The notes: generated from the letters alone by a model not told the origin. A stretch of 64,000 nt of DNA from Prostheceraeus crozeri (GCA_907163375.1 CAJQUW010013662.1:248001-312000); one strand, 5' to 3'. Positions 1-10,340 are shown, counted from the first letter of the stretch. Made by a program: numbers and translations.

Positions 1-303
1 TTTTAATTCGTTTTGTGATTTAACAGCATTTGATATTGCACTAGCTGTACTACCTATAGCAGCTGCTCCTTTTGCAGCAGATGTAATCAAATCTTTATTA
101 TTTTTAATTAAGTTAACGATACTACCAATACCAGAAAAGATGCCATCCCCTTCTTTTTGAATGGCACCTGCGGTGCCTAGGAACTTTTCTGTTCCGACTG
201 TTTCTCTATTATCATAATGATAAACAGGATTCATACGTGGTTCATGAGCAATTCTTTGATTTGAAGCAAATTGTTTAAGATTGTGTTTATAAATTATAGG
301 CAT
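1..303 (-). CDS. pVI-like minor virion protein, N-terminal part (runs off window)
   Basis: The frame starts at 303 with MPIIYKHNLK and runs leftward off the window. After a polar N-terminus it has a glycine-rich stretch (GDGIFSGIGSIVNLI) and a small-residue hydrophobic helix rich in Ala, Ser and Gly. That is the composition of Polinton and adenovirus-type membrane-active minor virion proteins. A homologous copy lies at 19,628-20,111 on the plus strand of element 2, again directly behind the fibre-like gene and before the major capsid gene. The pVI label rests on composition and gene order; pX-like or a lineage-specific virion protein is possible. Confidence 0.55.
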   Translation of the reverse strand, partial: MPIIYKHNLKQFASNQRIAHEPRMNPVYHYDNRETVGTEKFLGTAGAIQKEGDGIFSGIGSIVNLIKNNKDLITSAAKGAAAIGSTASAISNAVKSQNELK

Positions 304-354
304 TTTTTAGTAATAAATTTGACTTTTGGGAAAAAAATAAATTATAAAAAATGT

Positions 355-528
355 TTATTTTTTGTTCTTAACTTTTGCAGATTGCGTTTTTGGTTTAACT
401 TTATCAGGAACCAAACCTGCATCAATCATTCTTTTTATTCTATGATTTTCTTTCATAATATTTCTTTCTTTTATTAACTCTTCTAATTGTTTAATTCTTT
501 TAAAATTATTAGCTCTAATTTTATCCAT
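355..528 (-). CDS. small coiled-coil protein, 57 residues
   Basis: A short complete frame, start 528, stop 355. Its first 30 residues nearly match the N-terminus of the larger coiled-coil protein at 8,585 (shared FKRIKQLEELIK and NIMKENH); the rest is Lys-rich and different. It sits between the pVI-like and fibre-like genes on the same strand. The matching N-terminus in two genes of opposite orientation argues that it is a real gene and not a chance frame. Function unknown; the shared helix could be a docking or dimerisation segment. Confidence 0.6.
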   Translation of the reverse strand: MDKIRANNFKRIKQLEELIKERNIMKENHRIKRMIDAGLVPDKVKPKTQSAKVKNKK

Positions 529-687
529 TTTTAAAATTATATACTTTTATATACTTTTATATATTTATACTTTTATATTTTTAAAAATTATATTTATACT
601 TTTATATTTTTAAAATTATATTTATATTTTTTATGATTCTTATTTTTTGTAGGTAAAAATATTTAAGTTAATATTTACAATACTCGT
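529..687. repeat. AT-rich intergenic repeats
   Basis: Imperfect tandem runs of TATACTTTTATA-like and TTTTTAAAATTATATT-like units between two leftward genes. No gene is seen. Confidence 0.5.
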
Positions 688-1572
688 TTAAGATTTACGT
701 TTATGAATATCTAACAACTTCAAGATAACTTTATTAATTGCCTGTTGCACTTTATCTATTGCGTCAAGTAGCGTGTGATGTACTTTAATTTCTTTTCTAT
801 TAACTTGCATTTTCACCTGATTCATCTTCAACGCCGTTTTAAGTGCATTTAACTTAATTTTAAGAACATCTAATTGTCTTTTAACAGAATCTAACTGTTC
901 TTTATTTTCTTTAGAGTTTTCTTGTAAATTTTTCTTTAATTCATTTTCTAAATTGATTTTAAGAGTTTTCATTTTATCAACTTTTTCATTCAGTGAGTTT
1001 ACTTCATTTATTATTCTATTCATCTTTTTCATTTGTTGAGTAATTTTAGAACTCAATTCATCAACACTTTTTTGGAATGTAGTTTGTAACTGCTTTAAAT
1101 TTTTTTTAATTCTTTCAGGTAGTTTTTCTATTTCATCTTCTAATTGTTCTTTTAACATTTTTATCTGATGTTTATTTTTAATTACAGCAGATTTTAAATT
1201 TAAAGAAAGTAATATTAAAATTTTTGATTGTTCAGAAATCTTTTTAAAAAGTTTTGCTATATCTGCTTCTAGCTCTCTATCCTTTTTATCAAGTATTGAT
1301 AATTTTTCGTTTAATGATTTGTCATTAAGTTTAAGCAACTTTAATTCGTTCATCAGCGGAACCATAACATCGTTTATATATTTTTCCTTTAAGTCATTGA
1401 TTTGCGTATCAACATATTGATTATTTGTTAACTCTGTATTTTGTTGTGGAAGAATAGAAAGATGCAATGGACCAGATAAAACGTCTCCAGTTTTCATGAT
1501 ATAATTTTCTATCTCTATTTCTAATTCACGATTATTCGGGATATATGCACCTCCACCAACATTTGGTAACAT
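688..1572 (-). CDS. fibre-like attachment protein with coiled-coil shaft
   Basis: The start at 1,572 (MLPNVGGG) is chosen because the homologue at 18,663 begins there. Near residues 30-65 lies a segment of the phage tail-fibre collar type: TGDVLSGPLHL, a short loop, then NNQYVDTQI. The rest, about 230 residues, is almost continuous heptad-like coiled coil rich in Lys, Glu, Leu and Ile. This architecture fits a trimeric fibre or spike that would project from penton vertices. Polintons and adintoviruses are known to encode fibre-like proteins, but this family is assigned only by the motif and coiled coil. It is the last gene of the leftward group and divergent from the zinc-finger gene at 1,716. 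Confidence 0.6.
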   Translation of the reverse strand: MLPNVGGGAYIPNNRELEIEIENYIMKTGDVLSGPLHLSILPQQNTELTNNQYVDTQINDLKEKYINDVMVPLMNELKLLKLNDKSLNEKLSILDKKDRELEADIAKLFKKISEQSKILILLSLNLKSAVIKNKHQIKMLKEQLEDEIEKLPERIKKNLKQLQTTFQKSVDELSSKITQQMKKMNRIINEVNSLNEKVDKMKTLKINLENELKKNLQENSKENKEQLDSVKRQLDVLKIKLNALKTALKMNQVKMQVNRKEIKVHHTLLDAIDKVQQAINKVILKLLDIHKRKS

Positions 1573-1611
1573 CATTTTTAAACAATAAAAATAAAATTTT
1601 TTCTGATTATA

Positions 1612-1684
1612 AAAAATACATAAATTATAAAAATACATAAATTATAAAAATACATAAATTATAAAAATACATAAATTATAAAAA
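1612..1684. repeat. 17-bp AT tandem repeat at the divergent gene boundary
   Basis: About four copies of AAATACATAAATTATAA lie between the leftward fibre gene and the rightward zinc-finger gene. This is the only divergent intergenic gap in element 1, so promoters for both groups probably lie here. Confidence 0.7.
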
Positions 1685-1715
1685 ATAAAATTTTTCCTAA
1701 TAAAAATAAAAAAAA

Positions 1716-2671
1716 ATGGAAATGACTCAAATTTGTCAAGTTTGCAATATGCGTTTTTTAAATCAAACACTATTATATTCTCATATGAAAAACACACCAT
1801 GTGGTATGCATATGAATCAATTACAACCTAATAATATACAACCTAATAATATACAACCTAATAATATTCAACCTAATAATATTCAGAATAATATTCAACC
1901 TAATAATAGTATTCAGTATAATAATATTCAATCAGAGCAACCATTACAAAGATTAAAGCATTTATTTATTTCAGATAAAGAACAAAATCTTTATACTGCT
2001 AGAATAAATACACCTAGGCAAAATACTGCTAGAATAAATACACCTAGGCAAAATACTGCTAGAATAAATACACCTAGGCAAAATAATAATAATTATTTAG
2101 CACAAAATAATAATGTAGCACAAAATAATCCTTTTGTTCAAAATAATAATGTAGCACAAAATAATCCTTTTGTTCAAAATAATCCTTTTGTTCAAAATAA
2201 TAATGTAGCACAAAATAATTATATTGATAAAAATCAATTTGTTGAAAGTAATAACAAAAAAAAATATGTTCTGGTTGTAATAAAAATATAACGTCCAAAA
2301 ATTTTGCACGTCATTTAAAATTATGCGAACAAACAGAAGAGGTTAAAAAAGAAAAAAAAGATAAATTAAAAGATCAGTTATGTCGTAATTGTAATAAATA
2401 TTTTACAAATCAAGGAATTACTAATCATTATAATTCTTGTATAAGTTCTACAAGACAATGTACAAGTTGTCAAAATACTAAACCTAAGACAGAGTTTTAT
2501 GATAGTAAATATCAGTGTAAGGATTGTTTAAAGGAAAAAGTAAAATGTAGAGGTTGTCAAAAAATTATATTAAAGAAAAATTTTCAGCGACATGTAACAC
2601 TATGTCCAAAACTTAATCAACATAATGATCAACATAATAATAATTTATGTCAAAATAATAATTTATGTTAA
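1716..2671 (+). pseudogene. zinc-finger protein with Asn-rich repeats (fossil, about one break)
   Basis: The N-terminus (CQVCNMRFLNQTLLYSHMK) is a C2H2 finger. The middle is low complexity: repeats built on PNNIQ, then on ARINTPRQN, then on AQNNPFVQNN. The distal part has several Cys-Cys/His-Cys clusters (CRNCNKYF, CTSCQ, CKDC, CRGCQKI, HVTLC) spaced like small zinc ribbons or C2HC fingers. It is the first gene of the rightward group. The repeats are nearly perfect at DNA level, so they expanded recently. A nucleic-acid-binding or regulatory role is likely but not shown. No counterpart is seen in element 2. Confidence 0.55.
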
Positions 2672-2688
2672 AATAATAATTTATATTA

Positions 2689-2884
2689 GTATTTCAACTA
2701 AAATAGTTGTATTTCAACTAAAATAGTTGTATTTCAACTAAAATAGTTGTATTTCAACTAAAATAGTTGTATTTCAACTAAAATAGTTGTATTTCAACTA
2801 AAATAGTTGTATTTCAACTAAAATAGTTGTATTTCAACTAAAATAGTTGTATTTCAACTAAAATAGTTGTATTTCAACTAAAAT
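2689..2884. repeat. 20-bp palindromic tandem repeat, about 10 copies
   Basis: Nearly identical units of TATTTCAACTAAAATAGTTG. Each contains the hairpin CAACTA-AAA-TAGTTG. The array lies just after the zinc-finger gene and about 240 bp before the membrane ATPase gene. Confidence 0.9.
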
Positions 2885-2968
2885 AATCTTATATATATTA
2901 AAATATTATTTTTTATAAAGAATAAAATATTATTTTATCAAAATATTCTTAAGCATTCCGGAAGAGAG

Positions 2969-2980
2969 GAGAGGTATAAA
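2969..2980 (+). promoter_or_regulatory. candidate TATA motif GAGAGGTATAAA
   Basis: A 12-base match to 10,351-10,362. Each copy lies 140-190 bp upstream of one of the two ATPase genes, inside a short GC-richer patch (2,950-3,085) with repeated ATTCCGGA and a hairpin ACACTC-ATAA-GAGTGT at 3,040-3,056. A shared promoter is an inference. Confidence 0.3.
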
Positions 2981-3123
2981 AATACTTCTTTTGAGTATAG
3001 GAACAAAAAGTCCGACACATTCCGGAGGTTCTACAGAGGTTAAAAACACTCATAAGAGTGTAAGAATGCTAGTCCGGAATCAACAAATAATAACTCCTAA
3101 ATTTTTTATTTAAAAAATAATAA

Positions 3124-4692
3124 ATGAATAAAAGCGAAAATTTGGAAGATTTATATTCACCGGTTATAATTAAAAGTGATAAAAGTAATAAAAGTAATAA
3201 AAGTAATCTAAGTCGTCATAAATCTCTTAATGCAATAAACGAAATAATAAATAATTATATGAATAACACTGAGTTTCAAGATACACTAACCCCTCAAGAT
3301 CCGAATCTAAAAGATATTAATAATATTGTAGATAATCCTATATATAATACTAGATATAATAATAATAATATAGATAAAAATATATATAATAATATAGATA
3401 AAAATATATATAATAATATAGATAAAAATACATATAATAAAAGATATTTAGAGCCACTACCCCCTAATTCATCTCTTAATAAAAAAATACCACAATCAGA
3501 TCTTACACGTCTTTGGAATTTTTTAAAATTTCATTGTATAAAAATATTGTTAGCATGTATTTTAATATTTTTTATTTATCATCTTGTTATATGTATTGGA
3601 AATCAATGGGGTTACTTTCTAACAGAGGAACAAAAGAGAATAAATTTTTATAACCAAGAAAAAAAAACTTTTAAAGGATGGAAGACTGAGGAAGATAAGA
3701 TTAAGGATAAAACTAATAATAAAAATATTAAACAAGGTAAAATGTATCAAGAAAATTTACATTTCATTGTTTACGGTAAAACTGGAAGTGGTAAGACTAC
3801 GTTTATTAAAAAATATATAAACCAATATTATAAGGATGAAACAAAAGTACATATTTTTTGTATGCATACTTCTGAATGGCCAACTTTTACAAACGTCTAT
3901 AATGATAAACAATTAGATGAGTTACAAGATATGGAAAGTTTTGCTGGTACACCTGAAAATAAATCTTTATTAATTTTAGATGATGTTGCAAGTTTATCAA
4001 AACAAAAAAATATGTCAGAAATATTTACAAAAGGAAGACATCAAAATATTCAAATAGTTGTATTAGCTCATAAAGCTTGTGATGTAGATAATAAGATTAG
4101 AGAAAACATTCAAACATTTTTTACAACTACACAAAATAATGCAGCATTCTTTAATGATATTAATAAAAATTATAAAATGAATATGCCTTTATCATATTAT
4201 ACACAACATAAATATGGAATAATACGTGTTGACACCATAAGAGGACATATGCAAGTATATGATATAGATTTAAATATATTAGTAGATACCGAACATGAAA
4301 TCTATAATAACTCTCAAGATTTTGATATTAGAATGTATGCAAATGCAAAACATTTATCAAATCAAGTTATAGAACAAATAATTATCTTTTTAGAGTCTGA
4401 AGCAAAAGTACCACTAAAAATTATTCCTGATACATTTTATTTTTATTTTGATCATTATTTAAATGCAAAATTTGGTATACCAATACCTAACAGATTACAA
4501 GATAATGAAACATTAAACTATTTAAAAATTGCAATAAATGATGTTAGAAACGGTTTAAGAAAAGCAACCCCAATAATATCTGATGTTAAATCTACATTTT
4601 CTGATGCTAAATCTACATTTGATGAAGCCAAAAAAACATATATTGATATAAAACCATTAATAAATGGTGTAAGTGAAATACTTAATAATTAA
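3124..4692 (+). CDS. membrane-anchored P-loop ATPase, A32/HerA-like
   Basis: 522 residues. Residues 1-130 are Asn/Lys-rich with a repeat of NNIDKNIY. One clear transmembrane helix lies near 135-159 (KILLACILIFFIYHLV). The ATPase core begins near 210: Walker A GKTGSGKTT at about 218, Walker B LLILDDV near 281, then TKGRHQNIQIVVLAHK, the layout of viral A32-type packaging ATPases. The C-terminus has amphipathic repeats around SDVKSTFSDAKSTFDEAKKT. It is a second ATPase, distinct from the one at 10,541. The membrane anchor is unusual for a packaging motor; transport at a membrane is an alternative role. No counterpart is seen in element 2. Confidence 0.75.
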   Translation: MNKSENLEDLYSPVIIKSDKSNKSNKSNLSRHKSLNAINEIINNYMNNTEFQDTLTPQDPNLKDINNIVDNPIYNTRYNNNNIDKNIYNNIDKNIYNNIDKNTYNKRYLEPLPPNSSLNKKIPQSDLTRLWNFLKFHCIKILLACILIFFIYHLVICIGNQWGYFLTEEQKRINFYNQEKKTFKGWKTEEDKIKDKTNNKNIKQGKMYQENLHFIVYGKTGSGKTTFIKKYINQYYKDETKVHIFCMHTSEWPTFTNVYNDKQLDELQDMESFAGTPENKSLLILDDVASLSKQKNMSEIFTKGRHQNIQIVVLAHKACDVDNKIRENIQTFFTTTQNNAAFFNDINKNYKMNMPLSYYTQHKYGIIRVDTIRGHMQVYDIDLNILVDTEHEIYNNSQDFDIRMYANAKHLSNQVIEQIIIFLESEAKVPLKIIPDTFYFYFDHYLNAKFGIPIPNRLQDNETLNYLKIAINDVRNGLRKATPIISDVKSTFSDAKSTFDEAKKTYIDIKPLINGVSEILNN

Positions 4693-6613
4693 ACAAATTT
4701 ATCATAATCAAACCGAAGGTACTAGGGCTTCGCACGATTTTGCAGATATATTAGTATTTTTTTTCTCTAAAAATTAAAACAAAAATTCTTTTAAAAAAAA
4801 CTAAAACACAAATTTTTTCTTTAAAAAATAAAAAATGGAAAAATTTTATTGCAACTTATGTAAAAAAAAGTTACAAACAAAAAGAAGTTATCAATCTCAT
4901 CTACAAAGTAAAATGCATTTACAAAATGTAGAACGAGTTGATGAAGGAAATATATTAAAATTAAATAGTTATAAAAACTATATAGAAACATTGCCTACTG
5001 ATATAAAAGTTAAAAAAATATTTTATGATTATTCACATTCGGAATATAAAAAAGTTTTTAATAGTGAAGATGAAGCCGTAACAGATATAAAATATTTATT
5101 TAGCGATACTGATGAATTTAACGAAATAGATGAATTTAACGAAATAGATGAATTTGATGAAGCTGAACGAACCGATGAAGCCTTAGCAAATATAAAATAT
5201 TTATTTAATCAGTCTTTTGAACATAATGAAACCGATAAAACTTTTTCTGATATTCTAACCAACTTTTATAATATATTTAAGAAATCTTTCAAATGTTATA
5301 TGAATGTAGAAGTACTTTATACAAAAAATGGACCTGATGGAATTCCTGAAGAAATAATACAAGGACATTTTACAAAGTCACAAGAAATTCATAATGTAAA
5401 TGATATACAACCCATATTTGAATCGATGGTACTTAAATTAGAAAATTGTATAATTGAAGCCCAGTTACGTGAATCTGGTTGGAGATTTGTTAAAATAATA
5501 TCTAAGAAAATAGTAATTGATAAATATAAAAATAATACTGGTGGTAGTTATGTTCCTTTACCTTTCAGTTCACCACAATTAATCAACATAAAAAATGAAG
5601 ATGATTATTGTTTTCTGTGGAGTATTATAGCACATTTACATCCTGCAAAATATCATAAAGAAAGACTAAGTCATTACAATAAAGAAGAATACATAAGTGA
5701 ATTTGATCTTTCTGATGGCTTAGATGAATTTCCATATGATTATAATAGGTTACTAAAGTTTCATAAAAAGAATAAAAATTTAATTGAAGTAAATGTTTTT
5801 GAATTAAATGTGAATTATGTTTCTATTGGTAAAATTACTCCACTATACTCAGATTCAAAAAAATTTTATTTGAATAATAAAAATTTATGTCAATCAGAAA
5901 TAGTATATAATGATAGAGGAAATTACATGCATCATAATATTTTTTACCAAGGAAATATAATATGTACTGAAAAATTTGAACTTGTTAAAACACTATCACC
6001 AATAATGATTAATCATAATAATTATAAAGGACGTACTGATGATTATAAATTTGATGATCTGATGATTAAATCTGATGATTAATGACAATTGCTTGAAACA
6101 AATAAACCAATGATACCATTAACGGATGAAGAAAGAAAAGAATTTTATGATGAAATAAATTGTTATTACTGTGGAAAAGGTTTTACAAATAAATATAAAA
6201 CTGGCAGAGGTAGATATATTGATAAAGTAAAAGATCATGATCATCTAAATGGATTATATAGAGGTGCAGCACATAATTCTTGTAATCTTAATGCTAACAA
6301 ATTTAAATATAACTTTGTTCCTTTATATTTCTACAATGGTTCTAAATATGATTTCCATCTAGTAATGAAAGATTTATTTTCATCTGAAAAATTACAACAA
6401 CAAAAAATAAATGTACTATGTAAACAAGAAGAAGAATATTTTTCAATGCAATTAGGTTGTATTAGAATTTTAGATGCATTCAGATTTTTTACTCCTTATT
6501 CATTAGATGTTATGGGAAAAACTTTGAAATCTGAACAATGTAAAATATTAAATAAATATAATTTAAAACCTTTAAAAGGAATATTTCCGTATGAGTACAT
6601 AACTGGAGATAAA

Positions 6614-6637
6614 ACCTGCGGTCCACAGTCGAAGACT
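6614..6637. repeat. GC-rich double hairpin in polB
   Basis: Two adjacent stems with 3-base loops: ACC-tgc-GGT, then AGTC-gaa-GACT. The GC-rich patch stands out in about 30 percent GC coding DNA and reads in frame. The element 2 equivalent is missing, so absence there cannot be tested. Confidence 0.5.
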
Positions 6638-6948
6638 GATTTTAATTCTGTGAATAAAATTATGGAAGAAAAACAACTTCCTCCAATAAATAAATTTAAA
6701 TCAACATTAAAACAATCAAAATTATCTGACGAAGACTATGCAGAAGCTGAAAAGAATTGGAGAGAGTTAAATTGTAAAACAATGTATGATTATACAATGA
6801 AATATCTACAGATAGATGTATTAATACTAGCTGATCTTTTTGAAAACTTTCGTGATATGTGTTTAGAATATTACGGAATAGATCCATGTTATTGTTATTC
6901 TACACCAGGTTTAACATGGTTAGCAGGATTAAAACATACTGGTGTTCA

Positions 6949-6973
6949 AGCCGATGGCTCTAGGACAAAGTCC
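6949..6973. repeat. GC-rich double hairpin in polB
   Basis: Stem AGCC-gat-GGCT, spacer, then stem GGAC-aaa-GTCC. Same layout as the other GC-rich patches; in frame within the polymerase gene. Confidence 0.5.
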
Positions 6974-8212
6974 GTTAAACTTAAACATTATAAAGAAAAT
7001 ACATATGATAAATTATTATTTTTTGAATCTGGAATTAGAGGTGGAGTTTCATCAGTTTTAGGTAATAGATATGTTAAATGTTATAATAAGAAAGTAAATC
7101 CACAAGAATATGGAATAATGAAACCTTTATCTCCAGAAGAAAAAGAAAAAATATTAGAAATTTTTCGAACGAAACGAGAAGGAGTAGAACGTGAAAAAGC
7201 AATTGATGAATTCATGAGAGAAAACTATTTGTTATATTATGATTTTAATAGCTTATATTCTTCTTGCATGATACAAGAATTACCAACAGGTGAAATGACA
7301 TGGTGTAATAATCTAGATTATCAAAGAACATATGATGGTGAAAATAATTTTGGTTATGTATATGAAGTTGATTTAGTATACCCTGATTATATAAAAGAAG
7401 CATCAAAATATTATCCTTTCTGTCCAGAAAACAAAATTCCCAATATAGAAGATTTTTCAGATTATCAAAAATCTATAATGCCGAAAAAATACAGACCAAC
7501 AAAAAAACTTATGTTAACACAAGGTAATAAAGGAAAGTATGTTGTTGAAGGAAGAATGCTAGATTGGTATTTAGATCATGGCATGATTCTCACCAAAATA
7601 CATCGAAAACTAGAGTATAGAAAATCTAAATGGTTAAAAGATTATATTGAGTTCAATATTGAAAAACGCAAAATATCTAAAAGAAATAAAGATGATTTTG
7701 GAAACGTGTTCTTCAAATTAATGAATAATGCATTTTATGGTAAGACTTTAGAAAATGTGCGTAATAGACAAAATATTGAAATAGTTTATGATAGAGATAG
7801 ATTTCAAAATTTAACAAGGACACCTACATATAAAAGAACTACTAGATTCAGTGATGAACTTTGTGCTGTTCATCTAAGAAGAAGCATTGTAAAACATGAT
7901 AAGTTTAATTTCATTGGTTTCACTATATTAGAATTAGCTAAACTATTTATGTATAGTTTTATATATGATTATTTAGCACCTGCTTATGGTAAAAACTATA
8001 AATTACACTTTACAGATACCGATTCTATTTTCTTAGAATTAACAGTACCATATGGTTCTTCACTTGATGAAGAAATTAATAAAATAAAAGATATCATTCA
8101 TCCTTCTGATTTATGTAAAGTAAAAGATGAATTAGAAGGAAATGAAGATTTCATAACAGAAGCTATATTTTTAAAATCTAAATGTTACTGTTATGATACA
8201 ACTAATAATATT

Positions 8213-8248
8213 AGGACATCGGAGATGTCTTCCAGGGCTTCGCCCGTT
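8213..8248. repeat. 36-bp GC-rich double-hairpin insertion in polB
   Basis: Stem GACATC-gga-GATGTC, a short spacer, then stem GGGC-ttc-GCCC. The homologous stretch of element 2 (about 16,430-16,460, opposite strand) reads straight from AATATT into AAAACACA without it, so this is an insertion. At 36 bp it keeps the reading frame. Confidence 0.8.
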
Positions 8249-8584
8249 AAAACACAAAAAACATTGAAAGGAATTTCAAAGGCATCAGTAGCTAATCAAA
8301 TAACATTTCAAGATTATAAAAATGCATTATTTAATAATGAAATAAAAACAGCATATAATTATAGACTTAATTCAAAAAAACATAAAATGTATTTAAAAGA
8401 AGAACATAAATTAGCATTAGATCCATTTGATGATAAAAGAAAAATTTTACCTGATGGAATAACTACTTTACCTTTTTAATTTTCTAATTTCTATTTTCTA
8501 AATATAACAATATAAAAATATAAAAATATAAAATATTATAAAATATTATAAAATAATATAATAATATAAAATTATCATATAAAA

Positions 8585-9414
8585 ATGGATAAAGTTAGAG
8601 CTGATAATTTTAAAAGAATAAAACAATTAGAAGAGTTAATAAAACAAAGAAATATTATGAAAGAAAATCATCTTCAACATAGAATGACAAAAGCTGGTAT
8701 TCAATCTGATATGTTTGATAAATTAAAAATAACTGAAGAAGTAAAAACTGATTATGAAAAAACTGTCGAACCATTTAAAACTCTTGAAAAGGAACTTAAT
8801 GAAAAACGTGTTGATATAGCGGATCCTGTACTTAAAACACTATTAGATGACTATGGTTTATTAGAGGCAAACATAGATAAAAAATTACCAAAATCTATGT
8901 TATTCGAACATTCTACTTTCTTTTTAGATAAAAATTATTTGCAAGATTTTATCTTGGTGGTAAAGAAATATTTCCACAACCTTTACGAGGATTAATTTTT
9001 TCACCAGATAAATCTCCTTTTAATTTAGATAGAAATTTTGTTGATCTTTTAAGAGGAGCAGATTTAAAAAATTATGCTGTAGAAGATCTAATAAAATATA
9101 AAACTATATTAGATAGAGTTGGCACAGTAAAAACTCTTAGACGTTATAAACAATTAGAAAATTTATTATCAACGGGAGTTAAAGTAGGAAAAGGTTTATC
9201 TGAAAAACAGAAAACAAAAAAACAGAAAACAGAAACAACCATATTTTTACCAGATGATCCACAAGAATTACTAAATAGATTAAACATTTTAATATCTGCA
9301 ATAAAAGAAGGACATAATTCTAGTTTCAATGAAATTCATGCTATATTGAAAAGACTGTTAGAAAAGAAGATTCTAAATGAAGAGGATTATAAAAGTGTAA
9401 CTGGGCATCTCTGA
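8585..9414 (+). pseudogene. coiled-coil protein of unknown function (fossil, about one break)
   Basis: Starts MDKVRADNFKRIKQLEEL, a helix shared with the small gene at 355-528. The body is charged and helical, with a block around LEANIDKKLPKSM and a distal block around FSPDKSPFNLDRNFVDLL, followed by KQLENLLSTGVKVGKGLS and a C-terminal helix. I believe similar proteins occur in other Polintons beside the penton gene, but I cannot name the family. The stop codon lies inside a GC-rich double hairpin. Element 2 shows no counterpart next to its penton gene. Confidence 0.5.
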
Positions 9415-9472
9415 TGTCCTCCAGTGCTTCGCCCGAACCGGACATCTCTGATGTCCTCCAGGGCTTCGCCCG
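9403..9472. repeat. two tandem GC-rich double hairpins
   Basis: Two copies 37 bp apart (9,403-9,435 and 9,440-9,472) of the cassette also found in polB at 8,213: stem GGACATC-tct-GATGTCC, spacer TCCA, stem GGGC-ttc-GCCC. They lie at the 3' end of the coiled-coil gene and supply its stop codon. Confidence 0.8.
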
Positions 9473-9551
9473 TAGCTGAAATATGTTGTTTCTAATTTTT
9501 TATAAAAAAAAATTTCATAAAAAAATATTTATTTAATTTTTTAGTTTAAAA

Positions 9552-10340
9552 ATGTGTTCAGCAGATTTAGACAAAATTAATAATCATTTAGAAAATTTGA
9601 TAGAGATTTTGGGTTCATCAAAATTTAGTACGACGTTAAAAATTATAACAACTACTTCATCACACACTTGTAATTTAGAACCCATTCTACATTTAGAACA
9701 AAATAAAAATTATCAAATTGCATTGACTAGTTTCTCCACATTTAACACTATTCAAAACGTTATCAAAGATGTGAATGATCAATTTAGATATTCTACTGAT
9801 AAAGGCAAAACATGGAAAATACTAACTTTTCTTCCTGGTTCTTACGAAGTTGAAACAATATCAAATGAAATTAAGAGACATTTAGGTATACCATTTAAAG
9901 ATAAGAAACAATTACATTTTGCAGTTGAACCGGCAGTTAATAAATTTTCTCTTACTTTAGACGAAAATCATCAAGTTGATTTTAATCATGATAGATCATT
10001 GTCAAAACTATTAGGATTTAATAAACAAACCTATACTCAAGGTTATCATTTAGGTGAGAAGATTCCAAAAATAACTGAAATAAATTCAATTGTTGTACAT
10101 TGTGACATTATTGAAGGAGGATATATAAATGGTAAATTATCAAATTTAATATTCAGTTTTCCAGCTTTTACTGTACCCATTGGTTATAGATTAAATGTAT
10201 TTCCACAAACATTAATATATTTTCCTATTACAAGAAAAACTATTAACAACATTAACATTAGAATCACTGATGAAAAAGGACAAGAAATAAATTTTGGAGG
10301 TGAAGAGATTATGATAGATCTTTTGGTTCGGGAGGTATAA
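9552..10340 (+). CDS. penton-like minor capsid protein
   Basis: 262 residues. The C-terminal block (INNINIRITDEKGQEINFGGEE, then MIDLLVREV) matches the signature end of Polinton and adintovirus penton proteins: a strand rich in Asn/Ile, then T/D-D-x-x-G, then GEEI and a short final strand. The protein is mostly beta-strand-like, as expected for a single jelly roll, and lies directly upstream of the packaging ATPase. A decayed homologue at 14,843 keeps the same order. Its start at 9,552 (MCSADLDKINNHLENLIEIL) begins with an amphipathic helix. Confidence 0.7.
   Translation: MCSADLDKINNHLENLIEILGSSKFSTTLKIITTTSSHTCNLEPILHLEQNKNYQIALTSFSTFNTIQNVIKDVNDQFRYSTDKGKTWKILTFLPGSYEVETISNEIKRHLGIPFKDKKQLHFAVEPAVNKFSLTLDENHQVDFNHDRSLSKLLGFNKQTYTQGYHLGEKIPKITEINSIVVHCDIIEGGYINGKLSNLIFSFPAFTVPIGYRLNVFPQTLIYFPITRKTINNINIRITDEKGQEINFGGEEIMIDLLVREV

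Larger units (their letters stand above)
4835..8479 (+). pseudogene. polB: Polinton protein-primed DNA polymerase B (fossil, about one break)
   Basis: Replicates the element by protein priming. The N-terminal region begins with a C2H2 finger (FYCNLCKKKL) and carries the block conserved in Polinton polymerases, DDYCFLWSIIAHLHP then RLSHY. Next come a Cys/His cluster (CYYCGKGF; DHDHLNGLYRGAAHNSCN), exonuclease-region sequence (FYNGSKYDFHLVMKDL), polymerase motif A (YYDFNSLYSS, 7,236 on), motif B (KLMNNAFYGKTLENVR, 7,717 on) and motif C (FTDTDS, 8,004 on). It ends with the typical ILPDGITTLPF. Three GC-rich double hairpins lie in its coding sequence and keep the frame. A homologous, more decayed copy lies inverted at 16,213-18,520. 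Confidence 0.92.

Noticed and set aside
271-477. 68-codon plus-strand frame
   Set aside because: Antisense to the small coiled-coil gene at 355-528, which has a close relative at 8,585.
2074-2309. Two minus-strand Tyr/Phe-rich frames
   Set aside because: Shadows of the Asn-rich repeats of the zinc-finger gene.
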